A stretch of DNA of 64,000 nt, from positions 18,399,257 to 18,463,256 of the forward strand of contig NC_135156.1 of NCBI RefSeq assembly GCF_050948215.1, read 5' to 3'. This DNA comes from Halictus rubicundus. Its lineage: Eukaryota > Arthropoda > Insecta > Hymenoptera > Halictidae. Both the position numbers and the translations under genes were made by a program. Positions 1-11,265 of this stretch are shown here, piece by piece. Below the pieces are notes generated by a model, which made no database searches, had not been told where the DNA came from, and saw nothing but the letters and a program-made list of their open reading frames with translations. Position 1 is the first letter of the stretch. Every line of letters begins with the position of its first letter.

Positions 1-119
1 GCTCTCCTATATATATTTATTTAATCATTTCGCGCGAAAGCATCCTTACGATTTCAGTAATCGTAAAATAAAAAATCTGGAACGGTCACTTTGACCGGCG
101 GTGGTAGGTTTAGTGTTAA
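1..119 (+). repeat. Right end of a TTAA-flanked miniature element (family A), cut by window edge
   Basis: The segment ends in GGTAGGTTTAGTGTTAA, the terminal motif shared by the family-A copies elsewhere in this window, with TTAA at 116-119. Its left end lies outside the window. Upstream of the end is the sub-terminal motif GGTCACTTTGACCGG, also present near the right end of the copy at 18,759-18,966. Family A looks like a piggyBac-type non-autonomous element (TTAA target). No coding capacity is seen. Confidence 0.55.
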
Positions 120-472
120 GAATTAAAATACAGTCAATTTTTGTGCGACATAAAACACAATTTCTTTTTTATCCGATTTCTTTTATGCGGTATATGAATG
201 CCAACGGTGTTGGCATTACCCTTGTAATATTCCAATGACAAGAAGATGCGCGTTTTGGACTACGACGAGTAGTATTGTTTTATGTGCATTTTGAACATTT
301 CTCCGTGTTTAAAATGAGAAGTTAAATTTGTTTTTAAAATGTTTCCATGTGCAATTTAATTGTTTATTTTGCTTGGAAAGCACTTTCTCGCTATTTCGTA
401 AATCTTCGACATACCTTCTAAGCGAGACTTTTTTTCAAGCGGTCCCTCTCCACCGCATAAGAAAAATTTTCT

Positions 473-721
473 TTAACCCTTTGCACTCGAGTGGTGACTC
501 TGAAGCACCACTAGAAATTATTGTGGTATTATTTCAAAGAAATTACGAGAAATTTTACAAAATATTTGTTACATTACAAAATTTGTATTTAACAGATTAC
601 TAAACATTTAAACATTATATGTGGAAATCGGATCAGTTTCGTATGAATAAAATGAAAATATTCTAAGACGGAAGAAAAATTTAGTTTTAGAATGAAAATA
701 GCGCCGTGTGCAAAGGGTTAA
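473..721 (+). mobile_element. TTAA-flanked MITE, family C, copy 1
   Basis: A roughly 250-bp element bounded by TTAA on both sides, with inverted ends TTAACCCTTTGCACTCG and GTGCAAAGGGTTAA. The TTAA target plus CCC-starting termini is the signature of piggyBac-type transposons. Four other copies lie at 9,613, 23,540 (inverted), 32,382 and 36,800. There is no transposase, so this is a non-autonomous derivative. Confidence 0.85.
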
Positions 722-2394
722 TATGTTGTAAACAGTTATCTGTTATAGCTATTTCCGAATCTTTTATGCGGTCACTATCCACCGCACAAAAACAGGTAGA
801 GCGATCGGTATTCGATCTTCGGTTCTATCCGATACTTCGGTATCCCGAAAAGTATTCTCGCGAGTTCCCCGTTGACGTTGCAAGGGGTCGTGTGCCGGTG
901 TTTCCACTTGAGCGAAACGATGCATGACACGTACGAAACGGAAACGGAAACGGAAACGGCCAGGGGCGGTTGCACATTCTGTCAAATCGTATATCAATGA
1001 TCGATAGCATCGCGGCCCGGTTTTTTCTCTCGTATCGCAAACGACACAACGCGGTGTCATGCTCGACGAAGTCTCATGGACCCGCTTTCCTTGCTGCGAC
1101 AGTCCTTCCATCATTTTTCTCTTTACCTCGTTACTAGACTGTGGATCTTTATGCAACACAAAAATTGTCCGAATCGATCGCAAGAGATAAGAGCCAGATA
1201 CACGTTTGATTGTTTCCTGGATAATTTTAACACGTTGAATATATGCTTTTCCAATTTGTTGCAAAGCTGGATCCCTTCAGGGGATGTTATAATGCCAACG
1301 CCGTTGTCATCGCATAGAAGAAAATCGTACAAAAAAAAAAAAGAAAATCGCATAGAAAAGGACCGCACAAAAACAGGTTGTACTCTACGTATATTTTAGT
1401 AATTCTCTACCATCGTACCTGCGCCTAACCCTGCACGATAGACTGACTGCAAGGCAACTTTCGAATAATCCTGGTTGGTGATTCGTTTAATAGCAGCCTC
1501 TTTAAATATCGCTTTCCGGCCTTGGCGAGGTCGAGAGCATCACGGATTTTCTGGGAATTACGTAAATGATTTGTCAAAATGGACGGACGAACGAACGGGC
1601 CACGGTAATCAGCTTTCGCGCGACTTGCGTTACTTAAATAGCTACATGCGACCTCGCCCGAGTGCGAATGCTAGCGCGAGTGTCAGAAACGCATTGAATC
1701 TCGCTCGACGCGAATTAATCGCCGGAGAATTCATTTTCTTCGGCCGGTACGTGCTTCAATTTGATATACGTCTTTCGATTAGCGAATATTACTCGGCGTG
1801 CAAGGCCGACATCTCGCTGCACGCGAATGTAATCGTCTTTACTGTTAGTTCGCACTTTCAATTTGTCGAATCCGACGAATTTCGAGTTGTCGAAACATTG
1901 AGTACGCGCCGGCGATGAATCGTAAAGGGGTCGCATTGTCGACGAGGAGATGCAGATTGCAGAGGACAGCGGCGGGCGACGCCGAGACCGCATCGCGGCG
2001 CCAGAAAAATTCCTAGGAATTGCTTTCTTCGACAGTGACATACGAGACGACTATGGGACGCGTAACGCGATCCACGGATCGGCTGCGGTCTTTTGCGGTG
2101 CAAAAATCAGATCAATCTCCAACCAGTTGCGACAACCGCGCAATGCGTTTTCTTGCCGATCAATGCGCTGTATCGCGGCCGAATCGCGCTCGTCCATAGC
2201 GTAGGTATCTGCGATATTCCGGGCGGCCGGAACTGTACGAAAAAAAGAAACGAGTCAATAAAACGTAATTTCACCTTTTGACTCCCCGAAGAACAGGAAG
2301 GTAGGGTCGCTATCAATTTTATCTGTTCTTAGACGCGTTATTATTTTTGTGAGCATCCTAAATGGATTAATCAGAAAGTGGAACGCGAGCGAAT
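722..2394. other. Intergenic, no gene recognised
   Basis: Short overlapping open frames occur on both strands but none shows a recognisable domain. A short direct repeat of GGAAAC is at about 937-957. A single end of the TAGACTG element family (see 5,188) appears near 1,134, without a visible partner. Confidence 0.6.
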
Positions 2395-3417
2395 CGTCGC
2401 ACAGTAGGGTATTTGGCCCGAAAAGCCGGAAAAAAGTCAATTTCAAAAATTTAACCGTAAACTGTAATTTTTTTATTGCTCGAAATTGTTGAATGTGTGT
2501 AGAACATGTACTACATTTTTTTATTCATTTGTAAGTTTATGAATCTCTAAACTTAATCGACAGTCAAGAGATTCTATGACTTGTATTGCCTTTCCAATCA
2601 TGCTATAACATATCGTACATTTATGAGCGATTTTTACATGCTTTAAAAAAGCTGTGGAATTTTTTGCATTATGGATATCTTTTAGGTAAGTATGGACTAC
2701 ACTATCAGACTGTTTTCATTTTTTAAATTATACTTATTTATAAAGTTATTAATATTTGTATATGATCAATAATTCAGAAATTATTTTTACAATTATAAGA
2801 CTTCATTAACGATTTTATTATGGTTCTGAGTGAGTCCCGATGGTCTTTTTGGTCTCATTATTGAGATAATAAAGCTAATAAAGTTTGGTTCCAGATTTGT
2901 CCAGATTGACGTTTTACAGCTAATTTAGTATTAACGTTTAGAAGTGTTTTACGTACGCAAATTAATGGTAATAATTTAAACATATTCTTAAAATACATAT
3001 CTACTTATTAAAACATTTCATGATCTACATATTTTGTATTCAAATAATAATTTACATCATTTTAACATAATTTACATGTAAAAATACTTTTTCCAGCTTT
3101 TCGGTGCACGTACTCCACAATCGCCACGATTTTTCAAGGGTTTCCGATAATCTGAGGAGAAAAAGGTTCGAACAAAAGATTAACGGTATTCAGATGTCTA
3201 CAAATTTCAATACATAAAATTTCGGAAAAAAATTTTTTTTTTTTAAAAGTGAGGATCAACTTAATTTTTTAACTGTTAAGGTATATTTTCGATTTCATAA
3301 TGTTATAGCTGATGTTAAGACGAATTCAACGACCAACTACATTGTGGCATTGAGCCTATATATAACGCTTAAATAATTTTTTCCGGTTTTTCGGGCCAAA
3401 TACCCCACTGTGCGTCG
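2395..3417. mobile_element. Transib-like non-autonomous DNA transposon, 1,013 bp, with 5-bp target duplication
   Basis: The element occupies 2,400-3,412. The left end reads CACAGTAGGGTATTTGGCCC and the right end, on the other strand, CACAGTGGGGTATTTGGCCC; the inverted match continues for about 35 bp. The flanks carry a direct repeat CGTCG at 2,395-2,399 and 3,413-3,417. Termini starting CACAGTG with a GC-rich 5-bp duplication are the known hallmarks of the Transib superfamily, relatives of the RAG1 recombinase; the heptamer equals the V(D)J signal heptamer. There is no transposase frame, and the interior is AT-rich. Part of the interior (about 3,120-3,345) resembles the mariner-like foldback at 3,969, suggesting an older nested insertion. 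A second member of this class is at 10,099. Confidence 0.8.
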
Positions 3418-3966
3418 GAGTAGCCCGCCAAATTAACGGAAAAATTTACTTGCGACTTACAGGACTCCGTAGCGTCGAGAAGGTTTCTTTGATGAAACAT
3501 CGATCCGAGGGCGAAGAAGGGTAGAGATATCACGGATTCCACGTAACGACCTATTTCACCTGGCCACTTCGAGGCATCCAGGTTTCTGGTCGTCCCCGAG
3601 ACAATAACAAGCAACCCCCGTACGTCACGCAGATCGGTTATTATGTACATGCGTAGAATAGAAAATAGAGAATTAGGAACCGATTTTCTTACTTGTTCGA
3701 ACGTGGCTCTAGTTTTAGTAGATGATGTATGTACATGTAGAGACGACCTGATGAGACACTGTTCGGGAGAGAACGCTGCACGCGTGCACGCCTAACTCTC
3801 TCCCGGAACAGTACCCTCGATTGAAGAATAGTATGTATCACGGTTACAGCAACATGACACACGTACCGAGGTGCACACGATGCCAGGCACGAGCCCGTGT
3901 ACAGATTGAAACATAAACAAAAGACAATTGGAAGAATATGAGCTGCTTGTATTTACACGCGGCGGT
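3418..3966. other. Intergenic, no gene recognised
   Basis: I see no domain-bearing frame. An imperfect inverted repeat lies around 3,762-3,810 (GTTCGGGAGAGA against TCTCTCCCGGAAC), probably another small foldback. Confidence 0.5.
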
Positions 3967-3968
3967 TA

Positions 3969-4397
3969 TACAGGGTGTCCAACGTAACACTTTTCACGAT
4001 TTCTCAAGCACTTGCGATAATCTGAGAAATATTTTCAACAAAAGTTTTCGATTGGCTATACATTGCAATAAACAGAAAATTTCAGTATTGTCAAGGTCGA
4101 CTTTATTTTTTTTAAATGGCACTTTGTATTTTTGACCTAACAGTATTGGAGCCCGTATCAAGACGAATTCGACGACCTAGTATACGGTGACCTTCGGACG
4201 ACCTTGAAGGCAAAGAAACGAAAATGTCAACAAGAAATGACAGTCTGCTTGAACCTTGACAATAGTAAAAAAAATTGTTTTTATATTTGCAATGTATAGC
4301 CAATCGAGAACTGATCAACTTTTGTTGAAAATATTTGTTTGGATTATCGCAAGTACTTGAAAAATCGTGGAAAGTTTTATTTGTGGCACACCCTGTA
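3969..4397. mobile_element. Mariner-like foldback MITE, TA-flanked
   Basis: Termini TACAGGGTGTCC and, inverted, TACAGGGTGTGCC are each flanked by TA. The two arms match for about 130 bp (about 3,969-4,107 against 4,240-4,397) with small indels, so the transcript or single strand would fold into a long hairpin. TA target and ACAGGGTG-type ends fit Tc1/mariner-derived MITEs. No coding sequence. Confidence 0.7.
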
Positions 4398-4509
4398 TAT
4401 GACTTTGGCTGGGAAGAGAAAACACAAGTTGATTGTTTCCATTCAGGTACTTTAATAAACATGTACAGTCGAACGCAATGCTTGTCGAACGTATTCTTCT
4501 TCTTCTTAT

Positions 4510-4573
4510 AGTTATTATTACTATTATTATTATTATGAATTATGAGTTATTATTATTATTATTATTATTATTT
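4510..4573 (+). repeat. ATT/TTA microsatellite
   Basis: Interrupted run of ATT trinucleotides. Confidence 0.9.
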
Positions 4574-4997
4574 GATGAAGTATATATCACGTTTTGAACA
4601 CGGGTGGATCCAGCGTCGTTTTCAGTTTTCAGACGAAACACAATGAAACGCAACAATCCGAGGACATCGGGCCCACCTAGTACATTATGATGCATTTCGA
4701 TGAAATTAGCTGTATAACCTATGATTGGAAATGTTGCGTGCGACGATAGAAGTTACAGCGACGAATCGATTGTATCTCATTCTCATTCTCTCCTTGTGCC
4801 CTTATTACCTTCCTCACTTATTGAAACCCCTATCTCGGTTCACCGCGATTCGTGTGCAGTTTGCAATTTGCAGTTTGCAGTTTGCACTTTGCGCGATCGA
4901 CGCCGAAGAAAAATGTCGACGACGTTATCTGGAGAAAAGTGAAAATCTTTGAGATCGTTTTCCCATTTCGTCTATCTCTGCAAAGTCTGGTGCAGCT

Positions 4998-5178
4998 TTA
5001 ACACTAGAACGACCGAATTAGTCCCGAAAATGTTTTCATCAGAATTTTTTGAATGAACTTTTTCATTGAAGCACACGTTAGAATAAAAATGGTATTAGAT
5101 TTGAATAGATGTAGTCTTGTCATTATTACAAAGCAATATTCATCTGTTGTATTTATTATTCGGTAGTTCTAGTGTTAA
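4998..5178 (+). mobile_element. TTAA-flanked MITE, family A-like, copy with short interior
   Basis: TTAA at both ends (4,998-5,001 and 5,175-5,178) with inverted ends CACTAGAACGACCGAAT and, on the other strand, CACTAGAACTACCGAAT: 16 of 17 positions match. The CACTAG start is shared with family A, but the inner terminus differs from the CACTAGGTTTACG type. Confidence 0.75.
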
Positions 5179-5179
5179 C

Positions 5180-5396
5180 GTGATGACTAGACTGCGGATC
5201 TGTATGCATTCATGAGTTCTGAAAATTTTCAAAAAATCTTGTAACATAACATTCCACAGAATTTAGTTCGATTTTTACTTATTCCAGATCTACAAAGGCT
5301 ACTGCCACTAAAAATTAGATTTTATTTGTTTCCACTTTCCGAAAATTTTCCTAGAAAAATTGAAAATTCCATAAACATCCGCAGTCTAGCGATGAC
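5180..5396. mobile_element. hAT-type MITE of the TAGACTGCGGAT family, with 8-bp duplication
   Basis: The element spans 5,188-5,388 (201 bp). Ends TAGACTGCGGAT and, inverted, TAGACTGCGGAT are identical for 12 bp, followed by similar TATG-rich sequence. Flanks are GTGATGAC (5,180-5,187) and GCGATGAC (5,389-5,396), an 8-bp duplication with one mismatch, as expected of hAT transposition. Single or degenerate ends of the same family appear near 1,134, 15,574, 17,383 and 30,992, and a nested copy at 16,130. Confidence 0.75.
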
Positions 5397-7838
5397 ATAA
5401 TTCGCGAGAGTCGACTCCCTGCGAAAATAAACAAGAACGTAGTCTACGGCGAGTCTATTAGGCGATTCCTGCCAATCGCAAGTGTCGTTGTCTTACACTG
5501 TTCTCGTTTCTTATTCGGTAGTTATTGTTATCGTTATTGCACTATTATTCGTTAGTTGTAAACAATATCTCGATAATATCTCGTCAGCAATTAAATTTAG
5601 AACGCACGAAAGTCAATTTTCTACGAGGAGTTCGATGATCTATCCACTCACGATACAAATGGTAGGTCGTTTCATTAAAAAATAAAAAAACATTACTGTT
5701 CGTAAGGTCTCGGAAGATATGTCCTTGAGATGACCTTCACCCACACAGACTTACACAGGTCCCTCCTCAAATACGATTACTTTCTCACCATCCATTTTTT
5801 TTTACCAAAACTTATTAGAAGTGGCAGAATTAAACGAGACGCCCTGTATACGATGGTTGATCTATAGCTCCTATAGTTCGTTCGAGCTTGTATGGCCGCG
5901 TACAGGATCCACCGACGCACAGCGGGCGAAAACGCGATTTCGACGCTCGAAAATGCAAATTTTTTTTTGTTTTTAAATAAATGAGTGATGGGGATGTCTT
6001 AAGAACATTCCAGAGGAAGCAAATCCGAAAAAAAAACAATTTTTTATCCCCCCCTCACGATCCACAGGAGGCCGACAATGTTCGAGGAAAAAATTAATTC
6101 AAGTGCAATTTAAAAGAAAACTATTAGAAATAGCTGAGTTGGGTTTAGACAATACGAGAGCTTACATCTTCTAAGATTTAAAACGATTTTGAAACAAGTA
6201 CTTGTTAGTACATTTTGAAAATTATAGTTTTTTCAAGCGGTGACAATTTTTTCGCCAGAATTTGAACTATAAACATCTCAGCCGGAACCTAATAGAACCT
6301 TGCACCGACTATACTGTGATAAACTATGATTAGTTGACCAAACAGTGCAAAAAAATCCATTTGCGACAACTTGCAACGAATCTAAATTACAGATTTACTT
6401 CAGGAACATTGATGCAGAAGAACAGGCACACTAGTTCCACTTACTCTATAATTTGTTTAAAACCGGCGTGTAATTAATAAACACCGTGAAAATTCAAATT
6501 GATTTTTGTCGCAATTTGAAGCTATGAATGTTACCGTTTCACCTATTAACACTTTGATCGCCAAACTAGAAACCCCAAAAGTTCCATAAAATTATTTAAT
6601 GAAATAAAAATGACCTCCAACCGTCTTGCATGTTACAGATCCTAATCAAGTTTGGTACAATGAATATATCAACGTAAAAATTCATTTCAAAACCTGCACA
6701 AATAATTCCGTCACCCACATATGACGTGGCATTCAACGTGTTAAATTTCATTCAATTGTCTCTAATGGTTTACAAGTTATTATTCTAGAGCGCCAAAATA
6801 GCATATTCGCCTACTATGCGGCGCGGCGGACGTTGGATAGGTGGACAGGTACATACCATTACTATACTTATCGCTACCGAATATTACAGCTATCGATCTC
6901 CTCGACAGCGTGCAGAGCGTTCGATCGCGACGTTTCGACCAACCTCGTTCTCCCTCGTTTGGCAGTTAAGAAATTAAGGAATCAATCCCGCAATCACGCG
7001 GAGTCGCGCCTGCAGTGGCCTCCACGCCTAGAGGCGCGACCCTCTTGCAGACACGTCAATCGTTAACCCTCGGACACGGCGAAGCGCAACGTCCGTCCTT
7101 CCTTTCCTATGCGACTTTGCTAATCAATGGGGAAACACTATGTACAGAACGATAGACAAAATAGAATTTTCATCGAGGTTGAACGTGTCTGGCAATGTAC
7201 TTACATCGACGCGTGCAACGAACACCTTCGCTGCCCAACACCCTCTGCTTCCTCCACGAATTTCCAGTAATCTCGGTAATAGAAATATTTCCATTTACAG
7301 TGAATTCTCGTTACGAGTCAGTGCCGACCTCACGCTTTGGAGTCGGTGGAACTACCCACACCACCGCGGGGTACATACACCTCGCTCTCGAGCTTCGCTG
7401 TCCGTTTCTACGCGCAAAATTGTGTCGGTGAAAGACATTTTCTCAGTCTTCTTGTCACTATCGGTTAGTAGTCATAGATATGACTCTTAGGTTTCCAGCG
7501 TGAGCCCGTGCATTTCCGATTTCGTCTAAGAGTCAGTAAAAAGAACGGCGGGACTGACTCGTGACGAGAATTCGCTGTACACAGCGTTCTTTCGGCTCTG
7601 AACGTTTCCGAGATGACGGACGTTGTAAGGATAGAATTGAACTAGGGAAAACGTTGGTTTTGCGACACTATGGACGACGGTGGCTCGCGGGATTACTATT
7701 TACGGCGGCTTGGCGTTGCGTTGCGTTAGAAGATCCGTTTGCAAATGGAAAATAATTGGAAATCAGTTTCAGCTGAAGAGGAACGTTCGCGGGTAAAAAG
7801 TGTTTTCAGCCGGCTCAAGATCGTCGCGTCGCGTATCG
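5397..7838. other. Intergenic, no gene recognised
   Basis: AT-rich to about 6,800, then more GC-rich. A lone mariner-like terminus (CGCCCTGTATA) is near 5,841, with no convincing partner. The open frames here are short and lack recognisable domains. Confidence 0.55.
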
Positions 7839-8063
7839 TTAACACTAGGTTTACGGAGCATTAAAACTGAGTATTTTACGTTACTTTATAAAAATAAGAA
7901 GAATGTGTCTATACAAGTTTTCAGCCATTTTTTAAATAATATATACATCAGGAAATAAGTTTGTTGAGTAATTCCACGTGGATGGATCATCACAATCTCA
8001 ATAATCGTAAATTAAAAATATTAGAACTCGTCATTTCGACGGGTCCCGTAAACCTAGTGTTAA
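7839..8063 (+). mobile_element. TTAA-flanked MITE, family A
   Basis: Bounded by TTAA at 7,839-7,842 and 8,060-8,063. The ends are CACTAGGTTTACGG and, inverted, CACTAGGTTTACGGG. The interior matches the copy at 32,462 closely, including CATCACAATCTCAATA and GACGGGTCCCGTAAA. Confidence 0.85.
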
Positions 8064-8163
8064 CGAAAACAGATCGTTAATTCAGGTGAGCGTAAACCCT
8101 AGCTATAAGTAACAAGTGTATCTTTTATTAGCGACAAAAATTCTTACAACCTTTTTATCACAC

Positions 8164-8168
<5 letters not shown>

Positions 8169-8218
<50 letters not shown>

Positions 8219-8231
8219 GCACACACACACT
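8169..8231 (+). repeat. Compound (TC)n(AC)n microsatellite
   Basis: About 38 bp of TC followed by interrupted AC. The apparent reading frame of alternating Arg-Glu and Cys-Val across it is an artefact of the repeat. Confidence 0.95.
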
Positions 8232-9612
8232 GTCCGTTTGCTAGCCGCGCTCGCGCGAGTTATTCGTTTTACAATGGCGTAGAAAATAATTACGCTTGAG
8301 CTTCTGTTTACGTTTCCGAGCACATTTGGCGGCACGGGATTCGCGGCGCGCACGTTCGCTCGCGCAATTAACCGTCGCATTATGTCTTTTCGTTGGTTTT
8401 GGTCTTTGTTCCGACGCCGGCTTCTTCTTTGAAGAAGAATTTTTCTGCCGGCGCGTGGCAGAAGAGTAACTTCGCGGTCTTTTGAAAACGTGTTGGTGTC
8501 ACCTTCGAGAACACGCGATCAACAACACAGGTCTCCACGGAACATTTTAATTCTAAACTTCGCATGGCTTTCCCGTGTTACCGCAACGTCCAACAATTGC
8601 AATTGTACTCTCTCCTCTGTGTTCTGGACCTTTGAAACATTTTTTCGTGCCACCTACAATCCTCGAATAATGGAATTTTGTCGAGAAAACGGGCTCTTCA
8701 GCTCACTGTGCGGCGAAACACTATCAAAGGAAATCTGCGTTAGATTTCCACGGAACGGCGCTCACCTGTGGACCCAATGGAACCTAGAATTTAGCAGAAG
8801 AAAATCAGGAAAATCTCTATGCTGCGTAATCTGACTTTAGACAGCAAAGCGTGTACAATTAATTCCTCCAATAATATTGCGAACGTCGCGTATTCTTCTC
8901 TGTCTTACAATTCGTTATGTCTGCCCGGATGTGAGCGCAGTTTCTCCGCGGAGGATTCTGGAAAATTGTAGAAAATGGTGACGCGTAACGGGTAATACCA
9001 ATTAGCATAACGGGTAAGGTGAAACGGGCGCTAACGAGAGACATTCTCGCTTAACTGAAAGAAGAAGACCTCCGTGGCGAATGTTTAACGAGAGCGGACG
9101 CCCACACGCGTAATAACACGATTTGCGATCCTCTTAACGCGGCTTATCAACAATGATGGTAATAGGATTGGATTGAGAGGTCGATGGGTGGTCCGGAGCC
9201 GAGCAACCCGACCCCAACCCGAGTCGGGTCGAGTCGAGTCGATTCGAGTCGATTCGCGTCGATTCGAGACGTTTGCCAAATCGATTAATTAATTGAGGAA
9301 TGGCAATCTGCGCTCTCCCAGGCTGCCGTATGGCCGCATAGTGTGCCGCTGCAATTCGTACGCGTACACGAGGCACGATTCCGTCCGGTGTAGGATGCGT
9401 CGCGTATGACGTATACGCGTGGCGTATGACACGTGGACGCATTCTTTTATTCACGAAGCGTACGGCAAGTTTCATTACGAGAATGTCGAGTAACGATTAT
9501 GTAATTACGGTGAATATTCGGGCATAAGGTATTATCGCTGTTATGTCTGATTTCTGTTAACATTATTGTAGGAAAATGTAACAACGATAGTATATAGCAC
9601 AGTGTCCGAATA
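8232..9612. other. Intergenic, no gene recognised
   Basis: No coding signal that I can support. A cluster of TCGAG/TCGATT pentamer-hexamer repeats lies at about 9,222-9,268. Confidence 0.55.
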
Positions 9613-9863
9613 TTAACCATTTGCACTCGAGTGGTGAGTCTGAAGCACCACTAGAAATTGTTGTGGCATTATTTCAAAGAAATTACAAAAAACATTACAA
9701 AATACTTGTTACATTACGAAATTTGTATCGCATAGATTACTAAACGTTTAAATATTATGTGTGGTAATCGGATCAGTTTCGTACGAATAAAATGAAAATA
9801 GTTTACGACGGAAGAAAAATCTGGTTTTAGAATGGGAATAGCGCCGAGAGTGCAAAGGGTTAA
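9613..9863 (+). mobile_element. TTAA-flanked MITE, family C, copy 2
   Basis: Close relative of the copy at 473-721 in the same orientation, with TTAA at 9,613-9,616 and 9,860-9,863. The left end is slightly decayed (CCATTTGCACTCG); the right end is intact (GAGTGCAAAGGGTTAA). Confidence 0.85.
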
Positions 9864-10093
9864 TGTGTGTATATGCGAAACAGAAGAAGAAGAAGAAGAA
9901 GAGAATTCTGGGTGTACCCCTATGTACAGACGAATATTGATTTCAAAAGAACTATCAGATGCTGCTATATTTCAATCATTCTATGGAACGCGCGAAGTTT
10001 GATCTGCGCTTCGAGGACACATTATTTTACATTGGTCGCAGCACTGAAGCAAGCGATACTTTGTCGCGTACGCGACTATGACGCGACGCCACG

Positions 10094-10545
10094 CGACGCA
10101 CAGTGGGCAATTTGGACAAAATCGGATTCAAAATCAAGGAACTTTCGATAGGAATGAGGTAGAGCGATGAAATTTTTTTTAAATGAAAGCTGCAACTTTG
10201 TAGAATATGGGAAAAATAGAGAGATTGTGGTACGAACGTTTTTTAACCTCGAGAAAATTCGTTAAACGCGCACAAATTCAAGAAAATTTTCGTTTTTCCA
10301 ATACCACGCGCGGAAAAAATTGTTTTTTAACATGCTATACGTCATTTCCCATAGATTTTTTCACGCTGATTTCAAATCTGGTCCCAAAATTTGTCTACGA
10401 CCTCAGGATTTTGCAAAAGATAGATTTTTGTGACAAAAACTAATGAAATCATTTTTTCGTTGAAATGATTGGACGGTAATAATCTCCCTATCGAAAGTTT
10501 CTTGATTTTGAATCCGATTTTGTCCAAATTGCCCACTGTGCGACG
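10094..10545. mobile_element. Transib-like MITE, 442 bp, with 5-bp target duplication
   Basis: The element is 10,099-10,540, flanked by CGACG at 10,094-10,098 and 10,541-10,545. The ends are CACAGTGGGCAATTTGGAC and the same sequence inverted; the inverted repeat runs about 50 bp with very few mismatches, through CAAAATCGGATTCAAAATCA. The CACAGTG heptamer plus GC-rich 5-bp duplication fits Transib. The duplication is the reverse complement of the one at the 2,400 element. Beyond the heptamer the two elements differ, so they are separate families of one superfamily. No transposase. Confidence 0.8.
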
Positions 10546-11067
10546 CTCCGTGGACAGAAAGCAACGCGCTGATTACGTCGGGCCCGGAATTAACGCGATC
10601 ATGCCCCTCGCGCGCGTTTAGGCACGGATCATCGGGAACAATTGCCTCGAATACGAACCATATCCTTTTCCCGTCTATTTTCTTCACCAGTATATTGGAT
10701 TTCCGGCGGGTCAACGCTAAAATTAGAAGTCCCTATTTCACGGATACTCGAATACGCCTCCGCACCGGTGTACAGGCAATTCAAGTATCCTTGTTTTCGT
10801 TTCTGCAATTATTCGTACTCGCGGGTCCACGCGACCGTGCAATTAAGAAGTCAGAATCAATTAAGTCCGATTGTAAGCATCTACAGCTGATTGCGAGGCG
10901 GTTCCGTGTACGCGTGGCAAACACGATGCGTACCAATCCTAATACTAATCCGATTAGGCTGACCAATGAATGAGCACTATGAAACGAATAACATTTCGGA
11001 TGCCCTCTTAACGTTGAAATTTATACAGTAATTTCATTGTAAATTCGTTTAGCAGTTGACATCCCGC
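10546..11067. other. Intergenic, no gene recognised
   Basis: Nothing beyond short frames without domains. Confidence 0.5.
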
Positions 11068-11265
11068 GTAGTCAAGTGATTTCTCTATATACGTCGCCAA
11101 GGCCTCGATGTTAAATGACGCGGAATTATCCCCACTACCGCGGGGTATACCCCGTGAGGGGCCGCGAATGCCGAGGAGTGTAAACCTAACACGGGTATGT
11201 TTCCTGGACGATACATGACGCTGGCAAGACCCGTGTTCTTGACATATATCGGGAAATCACTGTAT
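11068..11265. mobile_element. Inverted-repeat element (possible mariner-like MITE)
   Basis: The left end reads AGTGATTTCTCTATATACGT; the right end, inverted, reads AGTGATTTCCCGATATATGT. They bracket about 190 bp. The left 85 bp, including GGAATTATCCCCACTAC and GGGGTATACCCCGTGAGGGG, recur inverted at 12,536-12,628. The class is uncertain because no clean target duplication is visible. Confidence 0.5.

Noticed and set aside
5835..5860. CGCCCTGTATA, a mariner-like terminus
   Set aside because: Only one end is visible; no matching left end or TA pair could be placed.
8144..8380. Frame with alternating Cys-Val and Arg-Glu runs
   Set aside because: Translation of an (AC)n(TC)n microsatellite.
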